Source: an uncultured Bacteroidales bacterium (GTDB taxonomy: Bacteria > Bacteroidota > Bacteroidia > Bacteroidales > UBA932). From it: a DNA stretch of 64,000 nucleotides. This document shows, in pieces, positions 9,077 to 16,767 of this stretch. Position 1 is the stretch's first letter. Every line of letters begins with the position of its first letter. The DNA lies in the NCBI GenBank assembly GCA_944322605.1, contig CALUPD010000021.1, positions 1-64,000 of the forward strand, given 5' to 3'. Position numbers and translations under genes: made by a program. The notes under the pieces were generated by a model, which searched no databases, had not been told where the DNA came from, and was given only the letters and a program-made list of their open reading frames with translations.

Positions 9077-10396
9077 ATGGAAAGCTATAGCCTGAAGGAA
9101 CTGCAATCGCTTATAAAGCGCGGAGTAGAGTCTTCCGTTCCGGACCATGTATGGGTGAGGGCCGAAATTAATGAATTGAAGATTAATTTCAGCGGGCATT
9201 GCTACATGTCCCTTGTCGAGAAAAACGAAGGCGGGGCCGGCATAGGGGCCAAGGCCCAGGCCATAATATGGTCGTCGTCTTACAAATTGCTGGCTCCGTA
9301 TTTCCTGTCGGCAACGGGCATGTGCCTGAAAGAGGGCATAAGCGTCATGTTAAAGGTCCAGGTGCAGTATAACGTGCTTTACGGGCTAAGCCTGATAGTG
9401 TCAGACATCGACCCTGGCTACACTGTCGGCGATGTGGAAATAAACAGGAGAAATACTCTTGAAAGGCTTAGGCGGGAAGGCGTAATGGACATGAATGCAA
9501 GCCTGCAAATGCCTGCGATGCCTAAACGGCTGGCCGTGATAGCGTCCTCTTCTTCGGCAGGGTTGAGGGATTTCATGGAACATCTGTGCGGCAACGATTA
9601 CGGTTTCTCTTTCGTGATACGTCTCTACGATTCAATAATGCAAGGCGACGGCGCGCCGGAGTCGATAATGAAGGCATTGGATGAAATACTGTCCTCCGGC
9701 ATGGCTTACGATGCCGTTTTGATCCTGAGGGGCGGAGGCGGCGTGGCTGACATGTTGTGCTTCGATGATTACGAGCTTTCATTCGCGATTTCCCAATACC
9801 CCCTTCCTGTTTTTACGGCCATAGGGCATGACAAGGATTTCCATGCATGCGACGCGGTCGCGTATAAATCATTGAAGACCCCTACAGCCCTTGCGGATTA
9901 TTTTATAGATTTGTACGCCGGATTGGATTCCATGGCCGTGTCGTTGGGGAACAGGATTTTCAGGATAGCGAAAAACAGGTTCTCGGAAGAAAGCATAAGG
10001 CTTGAGCGCATGGGTGCGGCCGTGAACAAGGCCGCCGTCAATTCGGCAAAGGCATGCATGAGGGACAAGGCGTCTGCCGTCGACAAAATCGGCATGTCCC
10101 TTGTTTCGGCGGTAAGGACGGTGTTTTCCGGGAAAATGTCCGAATTGGAATTGAAGAAGAAAGAATTGTCATCGGCTGTAGGCAAATATGTTTCAAGCCA
10201 GGATTCTTCTTTGGAAATATTGTGGTTCAGGCTTAACAAAAGCAATCCTTTGGCCATATTGGAAAAAGGATTTGCAATGTTGAGGGATGCCGGCGGAAAA
10301 AATGTGGGTTCCGTGGCCGATGTTTCGGAAGGGGATAGGATAGAGGTCCTTTTGAGAGACGGGACTCTTGATTGTGAAATAAAGAAAATAATATGA
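9077..10396 (+). CDS. xseA: Exodeoxyribonuclease VII large subunit
   Basis: 439 residues. The N-terminal OB-fold has VWVRAEINELKINFSGHCYM. The catalytic domain has the conserved VIASSSSAGLRDF, LILRGGGGVADMLCFDD and FTAIGHDKDFHACDAVAYKSLKTPTA (quoted around GHDKDF). A long coiled-coil-like helical region follows. With XseB it degrades single-stranded DNA in both directions without ATP. The start at 9077 puts the OB-fold at the usual distance from the N-terminus. xseB begins one base after the stop. Confidence 0.96.
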   Translation: MESYSLKELQSLIKRGVESSVPDHVWVRAEINELKINFSGHCYMSLVEKNEGGAGIGAKAQAIIWSSSYKLLAPYFLSATGMCLKEGISVMLKVQVQYNVLYGLSLIVSDIDPGYTVGDVEINRRNTLERLRREGVMDMNASLQMPAMPKRLAVIASSSSAGLRDFMEHLCGNDYGFSFVIRLYDSIMQGDGAPESIMKALDEILSSGMAYDAVLILRGGGGVADMLCFDDYELSFAISQYPLPVFTAIGHDKDFHACDAVAYKSLKTPTALADYFIDLYAGLDSMAVSLGNRIFRIAKNRFSEESIRLERMGAAVNKAAVNSAKACMRDKASAVDKIGMSLVSAVRTVFSGKMSELELKKKELSSAVGKYVSSQDSSLEILWFRLNKSNPLAILEKGFAMLRDAGGKNVGSVADVSEGDRIEVLLRDGTLDCEIKKII

Positions 10397-10397
10397 T

Positions 10398-10589
10398 ATG
10401 GAAAATCAGGAATTTGTTTATGAAGACGCCGTAAGGGAATTGCAGGAAATCGTAAGCAGGATCGAGAATAACGAAGTTCCGTTTTCCGAACTGGCAAAAG
10501 AAGTGAAAAAGGCAAACGCTCTTATAAAAAGATGCCGTGAGGAACTGAGGAAAAGCGAGGAAGAGATGCTTTCGGCCATAGAACAATAA
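10398..10589 (+). CDS. xseB: Exodeoxyribonuclease VII small subunit
   Basis: 63 residues, the normal size. FVYEDAVRELQEIVSRIEN followed by PFSELAKEVKKANALIKRCR is the typical two-helix pattern of XseB, which binds the XseA arm in several copies. It lies directly after xseA and just before ribF, supporting the assignment. Confidence 0.93.
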   Translation: MENQEFVYEDAVRELQEIVSRIENNEVPFSELAKEVKKANALIKRCREELRKSEEEMLSAIEQ

Positions 10590-10599
10590 TTTGCTGGAC

Positions 10600-11529
10600 A
10601 TGATAGTAGCTACTACAGGTTTTTTCGACGGGGTGCATCGCGGCCACAGATATGTCTTGGACAGGATTGTAAAGGAAGCGCGCGCGAGGTGCATGGAAAG
10701 CGCGGTCATAACTTTCTGGCCTCATCCGAGAAGCGTTTTGCAGCAGGATGCGGATGAACTGAGGCTTCTTACGTCGATAGATGAAAAGAAGAAGTTGATA
10801 GAATCAGCCGGAATAGACAAGGTGTATGTCCTGGAATTCACCAAGGAGTTCAGCCGCCTGTCTGCCGAAGAGTTTCTAAGAGGATATATAAAGGAAAGGT
10901 TCAATGTGTCCGTATTTGTCGTCGGTTACGACCATAGGTTCGGAAGGACGGACGGCCCGGCCGTATCGATAAGGGACTTGTGTTCCGGATACGGGATAGA
11001 GTGCATAAATGTCCCTCCTTTTTCAGAAGGGGACGTGGTGTTCAGCTCTACGAAAATAAGGAACCTGCTTCATCAGGGCAAAATCGAAGCGGCCAATGAA
11101 ATGCTCGGGTACAGGTATTGCCTGAGCGGCGTGGTCGTGCCCGGAAAAAGGATAGGCCGGAAAATAGGATTCCCTACCGCCAACATGGAATTGTCCGATC
11201 CGAGGAAAATGGTTCCTGCAAACGGGGTATATTTCGTCCTTGCGGAAATTTCCGGCAAGCTGCACAGGGGAATATGCAATATAGGCCCGAGGCCTACCGT
11301 GGACGACGGCGAGAATGTCACGATAGAGACTCATATTATCGGTTTCGACGAGGACATATACGGATTGGACATAAGGGTCGGATTCGTCAGCAAAATGCGT
11401 GACGTGGCCAAGTTCTCTTCATTGGAAGAACTTGCAGCCCAGCTTGAAATCGACAGGCGGCATGCCGAATCATTCGGAATACCTGGACTTCCTTTTGCAG
11501 AGCCTGTTTTTATGCGTGGAATGGAATAA
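10600..11529 (+). CDS. ribF: Bifunctional riboflavin kinase / FAD synthetase
   Basis: 309 residues. The N-terminal nucleotidyltransferase half starts with TTGFFDGVHRGHR (the GFFDGxHxGH motif) and has SSTKIRNLLHQGKIEAANEM. The riboflavin kinase half has GKRIGRKIGFPTANM and the NIGPRPTVDDG / IETHIIGFDEDIYG blocks. It converts riboflavin to FMN and FAD. A TTG at 10591 is open in frame, but the ATG at 10600 places the motif as in other RibF proteins. It is the third gene of the xseA operon. Confidence 0.95.
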   Translation: MIVATTGFFDGVHRGHRYVLDRIVKEARARCMESAVITFWPHPRSVLQQDADELRLLTSIDEKKKLIESAGIDKVYVLEFTKEFSRLSAEEFLRGYIKERFNVSVFVVGYDHRFGRTDGPAVSIRDLCSGYGIECINVPPFSEGDVVFSSTKIRNLLHQGKIEAANEMLGYRYCLSGVVVPGKRIGRKIGFPTANMELSDPRKMVPANGVYFVLAEISGKLHRGICNIGPRPTVDDGENVTIETHIIGFDEDIYGLDIRVGFVSKMRDVAKFSSLEELAAQLEIDRRHAESFGIPGLPFAEPVFMRGME

Positions 11530-11531
11530 AG

Positions 11532-11562
11532 TTTGCAATTAACAAAGTTATTGCTACTTTTG
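11532..11562 (+). promoter_or_regulatory. Strong promoter upstream of the greA leader
   Basis: TTTG at 11532-11535, a 19-base spacer and TACTTTTG at 11555-11562: a full match to the Bacteroidota consensus, beginning directly after the ribF stop. The predicted start site is 215 bases before greA and only a few bases before a terminator-like hairpin. Confidence 0.65.
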
Positions 11563-11575
11563 CATAGCGATAAGA

Positions 11576-11616
11576 GAATGTGTCAAATTGAAGAATTTGG
11601 CGCATTCCTATTTTTT
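11576..11616 (+). terminator. Terminator-like hairpin just after the greA promoter
   Basis: A 14-base-pair stem (11576-11589 with 11594-11607, two G-U pairs) has the four-base loop GAAG and is followed by TATTTTTT. It may end ribF transcription. Since the promoter at 11532-11562 is upstream of it, it would also stop most transcripts from that promoter unless they read through. Confidence 0.65.
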
Positions 11617-11744
11617 AAGGTGTGAGGCATCCGTGCATGCGTTGCGCGTGGTTCGGCGGCGGCCATTGCAGGATGCGGAATCCGGCATGCGCCCGTGCAT
11701 GCGGTTTCATGGTATTGGAAAACATTAAAACGAATAAATAATGC

Positions 11745-11773
11745 GGCGGCGTGGCCCGCCTTTTAATTTTTTT
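11745..11773 (+). promoter_or_regulatory. GC hairpin plus T-run immediately before greA (possible attenuator)
   Basis: GGCGG (11745-11749) pairs with CCGCC (11756-11760) and is followed by TTTTAATTTTTTT, ending four bases before the greA ATG. It looks like a weak intrinsic terminator at the ribosome-binding position. Its use as an attenuator is inference. Confidence 0.4.
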
Positions 11774-11776
11774 ATT

Positions 11777-12247
11777 ATGTCACAGATACACTATTTAACA
11801 GCCGAAGGGCTTGAGAAACTGAGGGCCGATCTTGCTAAGCTTATAGCCCAAAGGCCTGTCATATCGAGGCAGATTGCAGAAGCGAGGGACAAAGGGGACT
11901 TGTCTGAAAATGCCGAGTACGATGCTGCCAAGGAAGCCCAGGGCTTATTGGAACTGAAAATTTCAAAACTTGAGGATACGATAGCCAATGCTCGCGTGAT
12001 CGATGAGTCCAAACTTGGCACGGACAGGGTTCAGATGCTTAATAAGGTGAAAATCAAAAATCTCAAGACCGGCGCGGTGATGGAGTACACTTTGGTCGGA
12101 GAAAGCGAAGCTAACATTGCGGAAGGCAAGCTTGCGGCTGCGACTCCGATAGGCAAGGCCCTTATCGGCAAGAAAAAGGGAGACGTGGTCGAAGTCAAGA
12201 TACCTGCCGGCCTGGTTCAGTTTGAGATACTTAATATTTCCATTTAA
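11777..12247 (+). CDS. greA: Transcription elongation factor GreA
   Basis: 156 residues, the usual length. The N-terminal coiled coil carries the tip segment DKGDLSENAEYDAAKEAQG, whose acidic residues activate transcript cleavage by RNA polymerase. The C-terminal FKBP-like domain contains ATPIGKALIGKKKGDVVEV. The frame is open upstream to an ATG at 11741, but MSQIHYLTAEGLEKL is the conserved N-terminus, so 11777 is the start. It has a 200-base leader with two terminator-like hairpins and is followed two bases later by a HIT-family gene. Confidence 0.97.
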   Translation: MSQIHYLTAEGLEKLRADLAKLIAQRPVISRQIAEARDKGDLSENAEYDAAKEAQGLLELKISKLEDTIANARVIDESKLGTDRVQMLNKVKIKNLKTGAVMEYTLVGESEANIAEGKLAAATPIGKALIGKKKGDVVEVKIPAGLVQFEILNISI

Positions 12248-12249
12248 TC

Positions 12250-12651
12250 ATGAGCACGGTGTTTTCGAAAATAGCGGCCGGGGAAATCCCTTCCTACAAG
12301 GTCGCTGAAAATGATGAATTCTACGCTTTCCTTGACATCGCGCCTATGGCGGAAGGCCATGTCCTCGTGATTCCCAAGAAAGAAGTGGATTATATATTCG
12401 ATCTTGACGACAAGACCTATTCAGGGCTTTTCATGTTTGCAAAAAAGGTTGCAGCGGCAATCAAGAACGCAATCGAGTGCAAGAGGGTAGGAGTTGCCGT
12501 CCTGGGAATGGAAGTTCCGCATGCCCATATTCATCTGGTCCCTTTGCAAAAGGAATCGGACATGGATTTCAGGGCTCCGAAGCTTGAATTGCCTGATGAG
12601 AGGTTCAGGGAGATTGCGGAATCGATAGCCGAGCAGTACTCCAAGCTGTAA
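12250..12651 (+). CDS. HIT-family nucleotide hydrolase (HinT-like)
   Basis: 133 residues. VFSKIAAGEIPSYKVAEND at the start and the histidine triad HAHIHLVPL near residue 100 identify the HIT superfamily. Members hydrolyse AMP-N or AMP-lysine type substrates, and the physiological substrate in bacteria is uncertain. It is translated directly after greA, so the two genes are probably co-transcribed. The protein is cytoplasmic. Confidence 0.92.
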   Translation: MSTVFSKIAAGEIPSYKVAENDEFYAFLDIAPMAEGHVLVIPKKEVDYIFDLDDKTYSGLFMFAKKVAAAIKNAIECKRVGVAVLGMEVPHAHIHLVPLQKESDMDFRAPKLELPDERFREIAESIAEQYSKL

Positions 12652-12659
12652 AGGCATGC

Positions 12660-12734
12660 TTTCCGCGTGACGGCATGGATTGCTCTGCCGGCGGAAACCA
12701 TGTTGGCGGATATGTTGATAACTATGTTGATAAC
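12660..12734. repeat. Hairpin and two exact 12-base direct repeats between HIT and thioredoxin-like genes
   Basis: TTTCCGC (12660-12666) pairs with GCGGAAA (12691-12697), with GGCA/TGCC pairing inside, but no T-run follows. Shortly after, TATGTTGATAAC occurs twice in tandem (12711-12722 and 12723-12734). A related ATGTTGATATGTTGA stretch lies across the start of the next gene. TGTTGATAA is one base from the complement of the DnaA-box consensus TTATCCACA. The function is unknown. Confidence 0.5.
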
Positions 12735-12785
12735 TTATTAATTGCCTGTAAGAGAACAAGCAAGGCTTTTTAAACTGATGTTGAT

Positions 12786-13958
12786 ATGTTGATTGCCATT
12801 AACAGGGTTCGTGCCTTTTTGCTTATCGCGGCGTCTGCCGTGCTGGCTTCATGTTCCGGCAACGGCGCTCGTTTGGATATGAGCTTCGAAGGAATGCCGG
12901 ATTCGGAAATCGTGCTGAAAAGCCTGAATGCCGATAACAGCGAAAGGATAATTGATACCATAAAAACCGATAATTTCGGCAAGGCGAGGTATTTTGTAGA
13001 ACTTGACGAATATTCGAATCCTGAATTCGTTTCCGTGTACGGAAATGGCAGGATGCTCGCATGCATTATTGCAGGCGACGGGGAAAAAATCAATGTGAAA
13101 GCCGATTCTTCAGGTTTCTACGGCGATTCTTATTCGGTGTCCGGCTCCGGAGAAAGCGAGCTTCTGCATAAGGTCGAAAAGGAATATGCCCGGATGATGC
13201 ACAGGTACGACAGCCTGAAGTCCGCCCTCGGCGCAAGCGAATCGGCAGGAGACCATGCCCTTTCCAATTCGATAAAGTACGAATTGGGCGGCTTGTATGT
13301 CGATGCCAAGAGAAAAGCTACTGCATACGTGATGGAACATCTCGGGTCGTTTTCTTCAATTTCCGTCCTGTTTCGTTATATAGAACCGGAACTTCCTCTT
13401 TTCGCGGAAGGCTCGGATGCGGTTTATTTCAGAAGCCTTTATGATTCATTGCATTTGCGTTATCCTAAGTCAGGATTTGTTTCCTTGTTGAAAGAAGAAT
13501 CCGACAGGAGGCTTAACATGTCGCTGTTGTCCGAACTGCTGTCCGAAGCCGGGGAGTCAGGATGCCCTGACTTGTCGCTTCCTGATATCAACTCGGAAAA
13601 TGTCTCCCTTTCGTCATTGAAGGGCAAGACGGTTGTCCTGTATTTCTGGAGCGTGAATGATGTCAATCAGAAGATGTTCAACCAGGAATTGAAGTCTGTT
13701 TATGGAAAATACGAACCGGAAGGGCTGGAAATATACCAGGTTTGCCTTGATACGGACAAGACGGCGTGGGCCTCTGCTGTCAGAATACAGGATCTGCCAT
13801 GGATAAATGTATGTGACGGGCTCGGGGCTTCTTCTGCTGCCGTCTCTGCGTACAATGTGACGGCTTTGCCATCGATATTCCTGATTGACAAGTCATGGAC
13901 TGTCGTGGAAAGGGATTTCTTCGGAAGCCTTGAAAAGACAATTGAGAAATACATTTAA
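12786..13958 (+). CDS. TlpA-like lipoprotein with thioredoxin fold lacking CxxC
   Basis: 390 residues. A lipoprotein signal (FLLIAASAVLASCSG, Cys near residue 22) is followed by an N-terminal domain like the DUF4369 part of Bacteroidota TlpA proteins. A C-terminal thioredoxin-like domain starts near residue 270 (LPDINSENVSLSSLKGKTVV). At the active-site position, where TlpA has FWASWCGPC, this protein reads YFWSVNDVNQKM with no cysteine. The cis-Pro loop (VTALPSIFLID) is kept. It is therefore anchored in the periplasm or outer membrane but should not be a disulfide oxidoreductase. tsaB follows after six bases. Confidence 0.8.
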   Translation: MLIAINRVRAFLLIAASAVLASCSGNGARLDMSFEGMPDSEIVLKSLNADNSERIIDTIKTDNFGKARYFVELDEYSNPEFVSVYGNGRMLACIIAGDGEKINVKADSSGFYGDSYSVSGSGESELLHKVEKEYARMMHRYDSLKSALGASESAGDHALSNSIKYELGGLYVDAKRKATAYVMEHLGSFSSISVLFRYIEPELPLFAEGSDAVYFRSLYDSLHLRYPKSGFVSLLKEESDRRLNMSLLSELLSEAGESGCPDLSLPDINSENVSLSSLKGKTVVLYFWSVNDVNQKMFNQELKSVYGKYEPEGLEIYQVCLDTDKTAWASAVRIQDLPWINVCDGLGASSAAVSAYNVTALPSIFLIDKSWTVVERDFFGSLEKTIEKYI

Positions 13959-13964
13959 TCTGCC

Positions 13965-14699
13965 ATGGACGGTCATATATACATACTTTCGATTGAGACA
14001 AGCACCGATGTCTGTTCGGTCGCCATATCAGACAGGGACAAATTCATAGCCGGCAAATGCACGGAAGAGCCTAAATCCCATGCATCGATGCTTGCCCCTA
14101 TGATTAAGGAACTCATGGACAGCCTTTCTCTTTCATTCGGGGATCTGTCCGCAGTGGCCGTCAGTTCCGGTCCCGGCTCCTATACCGGATTGAGGGTCGG
14201 GGTTTCAACTGCCAAAGGCATATGTTACGGGTCTGGAAAACCTCTGCTCGCGGTGGATACATTGCAGGTATTGGCATTCCATGCCGTCAGACACTGTGTT
14301 TCCGGTTCTTTAAAATGCGGCGAAAGGCCGGCAATCATGCCTGATTCCATCATTGTTCCGATGATAGATGCTCGCAGGATGGAGGTCTATGCGGCCGTGT
14401 TCGATTCTTCGGCACAAAAAATATCCCCTACGGAAGCGGTGGTATTGGATTCCGGCTCGTATGCGGACATTATCCGCAGCGGCAGGAATGTTGTTTTCGT
14501 CGGAAACGGCGCGGGGAAATTCAGGCAGGCGGCGGAACCGGGTAATACCCTTTTCCTCGAATGCAGCCCTCTTGCGGAAGATATGGCCGTGGCGGCTTAC
14601 GATGCCTTTTCCAGTTCCGACTTTAAGGACGTGGCTTATTTCGAGCCTTTTTACCTGAAGGATTTCGTGGCGGGCGTAAGCAAAAAGAAGATATTCTGA
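13965..14699 (+). CDS. tsaB: tRNA threonylcarbamoyladenosine biosynthesis protein TsaB
   Basis: 244 residues with an ASKHA-type fold: ILSIETSTDVCSVAISD at the start and SSGPGSYTGLRVGVSTAKGI near residue 67, the TsaB signature. TsaB is the scaffold partner of TsaD in making t6A37 on ANN-decoding tRNAs. FYLKDFVAGVSKKK ends the protein. It converges on the TolC-like gene with a gap of only 12 bases and no visible terminator between them. Confidence 0.93.
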   Translation: MDGHIYILSIETSTDVCSVAISDRDKFIAGKCTEEPKSHASMLAPMIKELMDSLSLSFGDLSAVAVSSGPGSYTGLRVGVSTAKGICYGSGKPLLAVDTLQVLAFHAVRHCVSGSLKCGERPAIMPDSIIVPMIDARRMEVYAAVFDSSAQKISPTEAVVLDSGSYADIIRSGRNVVFVGNGAGKFRQAAEPGNTLFLECSPLAEDMAVAAYDAFSSSDFKDVAYFEPFYLKDFVAGVSKKKIF

Positions 14700-14711
14700 C
14701 AGTACGGGCCA

Positions 14712-16085
14712 TTATCTCGGCCTGATATAGAATTCTATGATCTTTAACTGGAACAGATAGCGGAATTTTGCGGTGACCATCTTTGCAGAGGCTTCGTCGA
14801 ACCTTGATTTGGCTAATACAAGGTCCGTGGCTGACGACATGCCCAACGCGAATTTTTCCGATACGTATCTGAACGATTCCTGCATGGCCCGTTCGTTTTC
14901 AACGGATTCGATATATTGTTCGTAATATGAATATGTGTCGTTGAGGATTTTCACGAGTTCTCCGTACAGCTGTTTCTTGCCTTGGCTTATTTGCATTTCG
15001 AGTTTCTCGGACATGAGTTTCCTGGTTTTTACTTCTAACGCCGCAGAAGGATAATTGGAGACAGGCAATGATATTCCTATGGAAAATGACGGGCTGGCAT
15101 TAAGCGCGAGCTGGCTTTTTACGGGAATGTCGGAAATGGTGAAATAGGAGCCGTATCCTGCGGAAACTGAAACCGAAGGCATGAACGAGCCTTTTGCAAT
15201 CATTGTTTCTATTTCGTTTTTTTCCAATTCCGCCTCTGCATGTTTGATTTGGGGCATTTTCAACGCATTGGCATAAATGATGTCTATGTCTGGAATGTAT
15301 GGCGGAGGCACGGTTTCGCCTGAGGCGTTGTATCCGTCTATTTCCATTTCGGTGTCATAGGGGATGTTCATGAGTTCTTTAAGGCGTATCCATGAGGATT
15401 TCAGATTGAAGGTCGCTTCAGTCAGCCCGACTTTCTCGCTTGCGAGCCCTGATTTCAATTCGGCGAGCGAGCCGTAGGCCAAGGCTCCGGAACCTGCCAG
15501 CTTTTCGGCTGCCGAGACCTGTTGCCTCATCGCATTGTATCCGTTTTCCGCGATTTCAAGCAGCATCTTGTCGGAAAGAACCTGGAGGAACGCCTGGATT
15601 ATGCTCAGCTCGGTTTCGTTTACGGCAATGTCTTTCATGTACTTGCTGAGTTCGTAGCTTTTTTTCATGCTCCGTATGGAATTGAATGTCCTCAATCCGT
15701 TGAAAATGTTCATGCTTGCCGATACGGACATGGACGATGAGAAATTGAGTTTCCCGCTTATGATTTCAAGGTCGTTTATGTTTACGGATTTGCCCCAGTA
15801 CATGTTAGTGGGGAAAGATATTTCCACGTAAGGAAGCATTTTCAGTTTTTCCGATGCGAGATTGCGGTTGGCGATGGCGCATTCCGTTTCCCTTATCCTT
15901 ATTTCCGGATTATTTTCCACGGCATATTCGATGCAGTCCTCGATGCTCCATGTTTTTCCTTGCGCGCGTGTTCCTGTGCCGGTTGGCGGCCGGATTGCGT
16001 CAATCCTGAGCGGCGGTTCTTCTGCCGAGGCGGGATTGTGCATGCAGCATGCTGAAAATGCGATTAATAATGCAAATCTCTTCAT
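14712..16085 (-). CDS. TolC-family outer-membrane efflux channel
   Basis: 457 residues from the ATG at 16085. The frame is open further upstream, but MKRFALLIAFSACCMHNPASA is a proper signal peptide. The mature protein has two helical repeat halves typical of OEP/TolC proteins: WSIEDCIEYAVENNPEIRI with LASEKLKMLPYVEIS, and a second half with ALKMPQIKHAEAELEKNEIE, SVSAGYG and SISLPVSNYPSAALEVKTRK. It would form the outer-membrane tunnel of an RND or ABC exporter. No pump genes are adjacent, so the partner must lie elsewhere. It is downstream of cvpA on the same strand. Confidence 0.88.
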   Translation of the reverse strand: MKRFALLIAFSACCMHNPASAEEPPLRIDAIRPPTGTGTRAQGKTWSIEDCIEYAVENNPEIRIRETECAIANRNLASEKLKMLPYVEISFPTNMYWGKSVNINDLEIISGKLNFSSSMSVSASMNIFNGLRTFNSIRSMKKSYELSKYMKDIAVNETELSIIQAFLQVLSDKMLLEIAENGYNAMRQQVSAAEKLAGSGALAYGSLAELKSGLASEKVGLTEATFNLKSSWIRLKELMNIPYDTEMEIDGYNASGETVPPPYIPDIDIIYANALKMPQIKHAEAELEKNEIETMIAKGSFMPSVSVSAGYGSYFTISDIPVKSQLALNASPSFSIGISLPVSNYPSAALEVKTRKLMSEKLEMQISQGKKQLYGELVKILNDTYSYYEQYIESVENERAMQESFRYVSEKFALGMSSATDLVLAKSRFDEASAKMVTAKFRYLFQLKIIEFYIRPR

Positions 16086-16171
16086 ATTCCGACTGTTGAT
16101 GGTGTTACGGATGCAAAGAGAATACAAAAAGGCCTGCTTGTGCTGCCAAAAAGTAAAATGTTTCGCCCGGT

Positions 16172-16657
16172 TTAGAATAACCCTTTCAGATAAGGGAAGA
16201 GGGCAGGGGCGATTTTTGCTATTGCCGGATAAAGTTTCGATTCGGCGATGGCTTTTTCCGGGAGCATCGGCCATAGCGAATCGGCTTTTTCGAGAAGGAA
16301 AATGAGAACGCTTAAAATCAGAACTGTTTTCAATACGGAGAATATTATCCCAAGGGATTTGTCAAGCCATCCGAGCAGGGCGAACGACATTATTTTCCGC
16401 AATGCGGCCCCCATTATGTTCACGGCTATCAGGACAGCGATGAAAATCAGCACGAACGATATTATGGTGACGATATCTCCTTCGGCCTTGAACCAATCGG
16501 TTATGTAAGCCGAAAGCCAGTATGAGAACTTGTATGCTATGTAGGCTCCGGCGAAAATCGCTATGATGCTTGCGACCTGCCTTATGAATCCCTGGGTCGC
16601 CCCGGTGTACAAGGCTGGAATGAAGCAGCACAATAAAATTATGTCGACAACGCCCAT
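16172..16657 (-). CDS. cvpA: CvpA family membrane protein
   Basis: 161 residues with four hydrophobic helices. VVDIILLCCFIPALYTGATQGFIRQVASI at the N-terminus (quoted in part: GATQGFIRQ) and ALLGWLDKSLGIIFSVLKT match the CvpA family, known from colicin V production in E. coli and widespread in Bacteroidota. Its molecular role is not settled. It has its own promoter facing away from ileS (16719-16749). Confidence 0.85.
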   Translation of the reverse strand: MGVVDIILLCCFIPALYTGATQGFIRQVASIIAIFAGAYIAYKFSYWLSAYITDWFKAEGDIVTIISFVLIFIAVLIAVNIMGAALRKIMSFALLGWLDKSLGIIFSVLKTVLILSVLIFLLEKADSLWPMLPEKAIAESKLYPAIAKIAPALFPYLKGLF

Positions 16658-16713
16658 GTGAATGTCAAGATGTTTGTCCGGATTCTATGTCCCAGCATGT
16701 TCCGGAGGTAATT

Positions 16714-16745
16714 TTTGCCAAAAGTAGTTATTTATAGTATATTTG
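16714..16745 (+). promoter_or_regulatory. ileS promoter
   Basis: TTTG at 16714-16717, 20 bases, then TATATTTG at 16738-16745, a full consensus match, 23 bases before the ileS ATG. It overlaps the cvpA promoter on the other strand. Confidence 0.7.
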
Positions 16746-16749
16746 CAAA
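16719..16749 (-). promoter_or_regulatory. cvpA promoter, overlapping the ileS promoter
   Basis: On the minus strand TTTG (16749-16746), 19 bases, then TACTTTTG (16726-16719) is also a full consensus match. The -33 of each promoter touches the -7 of the other, so RNA polymerase could hardly occupy both at once. Confidence 0.65.
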
Positions 16750-16767
16750 TTATAAATCGTTACGAAT

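Noticed and set aside
16658-16767. T-box or other riboswitch before ileS
   Set aside because: The predicted leader is only about 20 bases long, too short for such an element.
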